Position numbers and translations under genes: made by a program | Notes under the pieces: generated by a model | The model's input: the letters and a program-made list of their open reading frames with translations, nothing else | Told to the model about the DNA's origin: nothing | The model's database searches: none | Shown here: piece by piece, positions 62,150 through 64,000 of the stretch | How positions within the stretch are numbered: the stretch's first letter is position 1 | Layout of the letters: each line of letters opens with the position of its first letter | Assembly (NCBI RefSeq): GCF_004005865.1 | Contig: NZ_SACN01000002.1 | Location: forward strand, 372,001-436,000 | From: Sphingomonas crocodyli | GTDB taxonomy: Bacteria > Pseudomonadota > Alphaproteobacteria > Sphingomonadales > Sphingomonadaceae | DNA length: 64,000 nucleotides | Reading direction: 5' to 3'

Positions 62150-62167
62150 TGTAAACGATCGATTACA
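62150..62167. promoter_or_regulatory. TetR-type operator candidate TGTAAACGATCGATTACA
   Basis: An 18-base near-perfect palindrome (8 of 9 pairs) 22 bases upstream of the dihydrodipicolinate-reductase-like gene. No TetR gene lies adjacent, so the repressor is probably encoded elsewhere. Confidence 0.6.
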
Positions 62168-62273
62168 TGGCGCATGAAGCGCAAGCAACATCGCGAAAAC
62201 GCGAGACGGTTCGTCATCACATTGTCGCCGATCGGGCGGATGAGGCGGGCACCGTCAGTTTAGGGGACTTCTT

Positions 62274-63350
62274 ATGCGCATCACCGGCCGATTGGCTGTT
62301 CTGATCCTAGCCACCGCACCTTTGCCGGCAATTGCCGCCGCGCCCACCGACGCGACCGTCACCCGCGTCGCGCCCGATAAGGTGCGGATCAGCTGGAAGG
62401 ATGCGAACGGCGTCGACGTGCTGATGTCCGATCATGCCGATGCGACCGCGAAGGCATCGACCGTCGTCGCCACCGACGATCGCGACGGCGCCCACGAACA
62501 GACCGTCCGCCCCGGCGAGCGCGCTTATTTCCTGCTGCGCGACCATAAGAGCGGCGATGCGATCCGCGTCGCCGAGCGCGTCCTCCCGCTCGCGCAGGGT
62601 TCCAACTTCCGCGACGTCGGCGGCTATGCGGCTGCGGGTGGAAAGCATGTCAAATGGGGCATGATCTTCCGTTCGGGCGCGACGCCGATGCTCAGCGACG
62701 CCGACGTGCAGCAGGTGTCGGGCCTCCACCTCGCGAACATGGTCGACCTGCGATCGTCGGAGGAGCGGCAGCTCGCGCCGTCGCGCATCTATGGCGTGCC
62801 TTATAACGCGATCGGCTATTCGATGGCGCAGATCACTAATGCGATGAAGGCGACGGGCACGCCCGCCAACGCGGTGCCCACCAATGGCGACGCGCTCTAT
62901 CGCCGCATGCCCGATATGCTCGCGCCGCAGATGAAGCTGCTGTTCGATCGCCTGCTCGATCGCTCCGGCCCGCTCGCCTACAATTGCTCGGCGGGGCAGG
63001 ACCGCACCGGCCTCGCCACCGCGCTCGTCCTCTCGGCGCTCGGCGTGTCGCGCGACGTGATCAAGGCGGATTATCTGCTGTCGACGCCGAACCGGCACCC
63101 CGAATGGGAAATGCCCTGGTTCGATCCGGCCGCTTACCCTGATAACGCCGCCGCGCAGATGTTCGCCCGGCCCAAGGATGCGCCGGTCCGCCCGGCCAAC
63201 CCGCTCTACATGCCCGATGGCACGCCGTTCATCACTTACGCGCTCGACCAGATCGACAAGGATTATGGATCGGTCGAAGGCTATCTGGACAAGAAGCTGG
63301 GCGTCAGCGCCGCCGACATCGCGACGTTGCGCGCAACCTATCTGGAATAG
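62274..63350 (+). CDS. Secreted tyrosine-phosphatase-like protein
   Basis: A 358-residue protein with a signal peptide (cut near AIAA) and a fibronectin-like beta region (residues 25-105, VRISWKDANGVDVLMSD), followed by a phosphatase of the DSP/PTP3 kind. GSNFRDVGGYAA at 109-120 and the loop C238-SAGQD-R244 (NCSAGQDRTG) carry catalytic Cys and Arg; the His usual before the Cys is replaced by Asn237. The substrate may be phosphotyrosine or phosphoinositide; the enzyme is probably periplasmic. Confidence 0.87.
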   Translation: MRITGRLAVLILATAPLPAIAAAPTDATVTRVAPDKVRISWKDANGVDVLMSDHADATAKASTVVATDDRDGAHEQTVRPGERAYFLLRDHKSGDAIRVAERVLPLAQGSNFRDVGGYAAAGGKHVKWGMIFRSGATPMLSDADVQQVSGLHLANMVDLRSSEERQLAPSRIYGVPYNAIGYSMAQITNAMKATGTPANAVPTNGDALYRRMPDMLAPQMKLLFDRLLDRSGPLAYNCSAGQDRTGLATALVLSALGVSRDVIKADYLLSTPNRHPEWEMPWFDPAAYPDNAAAQMFARPKDAPVRPANPLYMPDGTPFITYALDQIDKDYGSVEGYLDKKLGVSAADIATLRATYLE

Positions 63351-63356
63351 GTCGCG

Positions 63357-63626
63357 TCAGGCGGGTGGGGCATCGGCCTCGACAAGTTCGACGACCTCGA
63401 ACTCAAACCGATCCCACCCGCGCTGCTTCGCCGCCTCGGCGATCGCGGCTTTCTTGCCCGTCGCTTCCTTCAGCGACTTGGCATGCCCCCAGAACACCTC
63501 GGGCTTCCCTTCGCCGACATAGGCCACGATCCGCCAATAATGCGTAAAGGGCGACGCGGTCGGCCCGATCGTCTTGACGTAACCGTCGGCCATCCGGGCG
63601 ATGAGGTAGCGTTTCTTCTTGGCCAT
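63357..63626 (-). CDS. Small hypothetical protein
   Basis: An 89-residue protein with a lysine-rich start (MAKKKRYLIARMADGYVKT) and a mixed alpha/beta composition (VAYVGEGKPEVFWGHAKSLKEA). I cannot assign a family. The gene converges on the phosphatase gene with a 6-base gap and follows the hydrolase gene on the same strand. Confidence 0.65.
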   Translation of the reverse strand: MAKKKRYLIARMADGYVKTIGPTASPFTHYWRIVAYVGEGKPEVFWGHAKSLKEATGKKAAIAEAAKQRGWDRFEFEVVELVEADAPPA

Positions 63627-63653
63627 GTTCGTTCCCGCAGCCCCCCGGTCGCC

Positions 63654-64000
63654 TCAGCCGATCACGCGCTTCGCGAACGCCGCCGCCGCCGCCAGACCGT
63701 CCTGCCCGACGCTATGCCCCACGCCTGGCGACACGTGCGTGTCGACCGCGACGCCGTTCGCGGTCAATGCGGTGGCGGCGAGATCCATCGACCGAAACGG
63801 GACAACGCCGTCGTCGGTGCCGTGGATCAGGAGGACGGGCGGACGGCTGCGGATATCGGCCTCCAGCCGGTCCGGGGCGACCAACATGCCGGAAATCCCG
63901 ACGATGCCGGCGACCGGGTCCGGGCGGCGCAGGCCGACGTGCAGCGCCATCATCGTCCCCTGGCTGAAGCCGACGAGGAGCAGGCGGTCGCTGGCGAGTC
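63654..64000 (-). CDS. Alpha/beta hydrolase (carboxylesterase/phospholipase type), 5' end outside window
   Basis: The last 115 codons. The nucleophile elbow GFSQGTMMALHVGL, VGISGMLVAPDRL, the acid loop LLIHGTDDGVVPFRSM and the catalytic His in SPGVGHSVGQDG belong to the dienelactone-hydrolase/carboxylesterase-2 group. The N-terminal half lies beyond the window. The real reading frame continues past the ATG at 63953 to the edge. Substrate unknown. Confidence 0.85.
   Translation of the reverse strand, partial: LASDRLLLVGFSQGTMMALHVGLRRPDPVAGIVGISGMLVAPDRLEADIRSRPPVLLIHGTDDGVVPFRSMDLAATALTANGVAVDTHVSPGVGHSVGQDGLAAAAAFAKRVIG

Overview
The window is high-GC, densely packed chromosomal DNA from an alphaproteobacterium, most likely a sphingomonad (Sphingomonas/Rhizorhabdus/Sphingobium type). 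The evidence is the number of SDR, Rieske-oxygenase, SnoaL-like and luciferase-like (LLM) genes, a TonB-dependent receptor, FadL- and Coq4-type proteins, and palindromic repeats of the TCGAGCGAAGTCGAG kind that are common in that family. No transposase, integrase, phage gene, CRISPR array or rRNA was seen. Many neighbouring genes overlap by 1-4 bases, so most of the window is organised in operons. The genus is an inference; no 16S gene is present.

Layout. 0-9.5 kb: DUF418 membrane protein, PadR/DUF2218 pair, YbaB, a siderophore-type TonB receptor, RarA, YjbR-like and DUF429 proteins, and an SDR/IclR pair. 9.6-11.2 kb: tRNA-Thr and a FadL-type porin gene broken by a frameshift. 11.4-17.5 kb: an operon of a metallo-beta-lactamase-fold/GAF protein, a membrane adenylate cyclase and a GT-C glycosyltransferase, each joined by a 4-base overlap. 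17.5-26.5 kb: Coq4-like/TetR/SDR group, a GtrB-GtrA fusion with a GT-C partner, PhhB, a zinc peptidase, CcmAB, and an SDR/SnoaL pair. 26.5-33 kb: KatG, TetR/Rieske pair, an arsR-aqpS-arsC arsenic operon, GST. 33-36 kb: HemB, GNAT, gamma carbonic anhydrase, lipoprotein, tRNA-Arg with a decayed copy of its 3' end. 36-44.3 kb: SDR, two LLM genes, LysR, and a Rieske-crotonase-LLM-cofD-cofC run. 44.3-47.3 kb: an OsmC/membrane/SDR operon opposite a GlxA-type regulator. 47.4-50.4 kb: ampR divergent from a subclass B3 metallo-beta-lactamase with a His-to-Glu change in its zinc site, followed by a glycerophosphodiesterase. 50.4-58 kb: SDR/LysR, zinc ADH, SDR/SnoaL, TetR, ABC-F. 58-64 kb: threonine synthase, membrane proteins, an SdpR/SdpI-like pair, a dihydrodipicolinate-reductase-like enzyme, a tyrosine phosphatase, and a hydrolase cut by the window edge.

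Themes. The recurrent mix of SDRs, SnoaL-like proteins, two Rieske oxygenases, three LLM oxidoreductases, a crotonase and a zinc ADH, each next to a TetR, LysR or IclR regulator, points to catabolism of unidentified aromatic, terpenoid or steroid-like substrates. The most distinctive points are F420-biosynthesis genes (cofD, cofC) in line with LLM and Rieske genes, the MBL-GAF/adenylate cyclase/glycosyltransferase operon, the AmpR-linked B3 beta-lactamase with Glu at the first metal position, and a set of near-perfect palindromes placed as operators. At least four families of paired inverted repeats fill intergenic gaps.
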